From NCBI RefSeq assembly GCF_947495625.1, contig NZ_CANLZW010000044.1, positions 1 through 36,865 of the forward strand: a DNA stretch of 36,865 nucleotides. The letters are read 5' to 3'. The stretch's first letter is position 1, and every line of letters begins with the position of its first letter. Made by a program: the position numbers and the translations under genes. This document shows, one piece after another, positions 35,733 to 36,865 of this stretch. Source of the DNA: an uncultured Cocleimonas sp. Its GTDB lineage: Bacteria; Pseudomonadota; Gammaproteobacteria; Thiotrichales; Thiotrichaceae. The notes under the pieces were generated by a model. That model saw only the letters and a list, made by a program, of their open reading frames with translations, made no database searches and was not told the origin of the DNA.

Positions 35733-36230
35733 ATGGTAATTATGTCTTCTGACAACGCTTCAAATATAACTTCATCCGACCAATACGAACAACAACGCGA
35801 ACAGCTGCGTCAGTTTTATTGCGATACCTGGGATAAACACCTCAAACAAAAACAGACGCTGACCGATCTCGAACAGCAAGTGACCGCTGTGATCAAAGAG
35901 CACCCAGAATATCATGGCTTGTTAGAAAACAAAGAAGCCAGTGTTAACGCCGAATATTTGCCGGAGATGGGAGAAAATAATCCTTTTTTACACATGGGCA
36001 TGCACTTGGGTATTCGAGAGCAAGTAACGACTAACCGCCCTGTTGGCATCGCTGAACTTTATCAACGTTTGGTTGCCTTAAAAGGAGTACACGATACCGA
36101 GCATGAAATGATGGAATGTTTATCAGAAGCGATGTGGCAGGCACAGCAGAATAATATCGCGCCTGATGAAAATAGCTATCTGGATTGTCTGGGTAAGATG
36201 GAAGAAAAGTTTCGGACGAATAAAGGCTAA
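35733..36230 (+). CDS. DUF1841 family protein
   Basis: 165 residues (or 162 from the Met at 35742). The block NPFLHMGMHLGIREQVTTNRP and the following EHEMMECLSEAMWQAQ are the conserved core of DUF1841, a cytoplasmic proteobacterial family of unknown function often found close to nth, as here. Soluble, mainly helical, and acidic. It lies 5 bp after the SGNH gene, probably in the same transcript. Confidence 0.82.
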   Translation: MVIMSSDNASNITSSDQYEQQREQLRQFYCDTWDKHLKQKQTLTDLEQQVTAVIKEHPEYHGLLENKEASVNAEYLPEMGENNPFLHMGMHLGIREQVTTNRPVGIAELYQRLVALKGVHDTEHEMMECLSEAMWQAQQNNIAPDENSYLDCLGKMEEKFRTNKG

Positions 36231-36296
36231 ACTCATTCACCTCCATTGAAAATTGTATTCGTTGTAACCTTAAATCTAACTAAGCGATTTACAAAC

Positions 36297-36749
36297 ATGA
36301 CACACACTAAAACAATCACACGTTGTAGCTTTTATGCACTTTCATTATTGATAATTAGTGCTTGTTCTAGTTCATCCAGCACAACGACTGATTCCGCTAA
36401 AAGCAAAGTAGATGACGCTATTCCAGTCAGTGTTGAACAAAAAATCGAGACGGGCATTGTTTTAGCCGTCAGAATTATAGAGGTAGCACCAGAACCGATT
36501 CACTCCTACGGTAATGTTGGTGTGAATGTAGATTCAAGTGGAACCTCGGGAATTCAGGGATCAATTGATCTAAAGACCTTAAGCACCCTCTACCGAAACG
36601 CAACCAAAGACAAAACAGCGCAAGAATTAATCGTTAAAAAAGATATTGGTGAAACCGTAGCAATTACGCAATCGACCAAAGAAATTTTTAAAGTTGGTGA
36701 TCGAATAAAAGTACTGAAAAGAGATGGAAAAGCAGTCGTTATTCACTAA
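36297..36749 (+). CDS. Small lipoprotein with SlyB-like ends
   Basis: 150 residues from ATG 36297; the longer frame from TTG 36246 is rejected because the signal peptide starts here. The lipobox IISAC places the lipidated Cys at 23. The mature part opens with a Ser/Thr-rich linker, then VEQKIETGIVLAVRIIEV, and ends with VGDRIKVLKRDGKAVVI, both reminiscent of SlyB/Pcp outer-membrane lipoproteins, but the glycine-zipper hydrophobic middle of SlyB is replaced by a polar segment. Function unknown. Confidence 0.7.
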   Translation: MTHTKTITRCSFYALSLLIISACSSSSSTTTDSAKSKVDDAIPVSVEQKIETGIVLAVRIIEVAPEPIHSYGNVGVNVDSSGTSGIQGSIDLKTLSTLYRNATKDKTAQELIVKKDIGETVAITQSTKEIFKVGDRIKVLKRDGKAVVIH

Positions 36750-36783
36750 TTACTTTTAATTCACTTATATAAATAACAAAGGT

Positions 36784-36797
36784 CACCCCCCAGGGCA
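36784..36797 (+). repeat. Degenerate dispersed repeat, copy k
   Basis: CACCCCCCAGGGCA, 35 bp after the lipoprotein stop. The C run and GGGCA block are kept, but the TACTTAT core and the T run are missing, as if the loop had been deleted. It is not a working terminator by itself. Confidence 0.5.
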
Positions 36798-36865
36798 AAC
36801 GCATTATAATCATAAGTTAAACAGCGTTTTGAACCGAAAGTTATCATTCCAAGCGGCTTTAAGCC

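Noticed and set aside
36031-36246. Minus-strand frame opposite the DUF1841 gene
   Set aside because: Complete shadow of a conserved plus-strand gene with no start signal or recognisable domain.

Overview
The window is chromosomal DNA from an AT-rich gammaproteobacterium, probably a free-living marine or aquatic heterotroph. Evidence is the glyA-nrdR-ribD order, an RhlB-type helicase, the nth/DUF1841 pair, and many TRAP and other organic-acid transporters. The genus cannot be fixed by eye. There is no sign of prophage, plasmid, transposase, CRISPR array, rRNA or tRNA.

Layout. 1-12.7 kb is mostly housekeeping: a TTTG microsatellite at the window edge, an MFS transporter, purH, a dicarboxylate/glutamate-type symporter, a CopD-like membrane protein, rhlB, aroE, hemB, an NTF2-like protein, and a minus-strand block of histidine kinase, response regulator and M23 peptidase. 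12.9-26.6 kb is a catabolic region. It starts with two dehydrogenases of glyoxylate/tartronate-semialdehyde type. Next comes a TRAP transporter (Tat-exported DctP, then DctQ and DctM) followed by an amidase resembling malonamidase E2 and a 60-residue membrane protein. Last is a complete malonate module: a GntR/FCD regulator (MatR-like) divergent from a second TRAP system (MatPQM-like), malonyl-CoA decarboxylase (MatA) and malonyl-CoA synthetase (MatB). 26.6-36.9 kb returns to general functions: a TSUP permease, folE, ribD, nrdR, glyA, a NYN-domain protein, an esterase-like lipoprotein, nth, a 2-hydroxyacid dehydrogenase, an SGNH hydrolase, a DUF1841 protein and a small lipoprotein.

How the catabolic genes may work together. 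The second TRAP system would import malonate, MatB would activate it to malonyl-CoA, and MatA would decarboxylate that to acetyl-CoA. A perfect palindrome TTGTATACAA inside an identical 16-bp block lies in front of both TRAP operons. It resembles the published MatR operator type. I infer that one GntR regulator controls both, and that the first operon imports a malonate precursor, such as a malonic half-amide or ureidomalonate, which the amidase converts to malonate.

The second notable feature is a dispersed intergenic repeat of about 27 bp, present in 11 good copies plus one degenerate copy. Its layout is CACCCCCC, TACTTT, GGGCAG, then a run of T. Two copies form a 64-bp inverted pair between aroE and hemB. 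Some copies sit where terminators belong, but others lie in divergent promoter regions or directly against a start codon. The primary sequence is better conserved than the hairpin.
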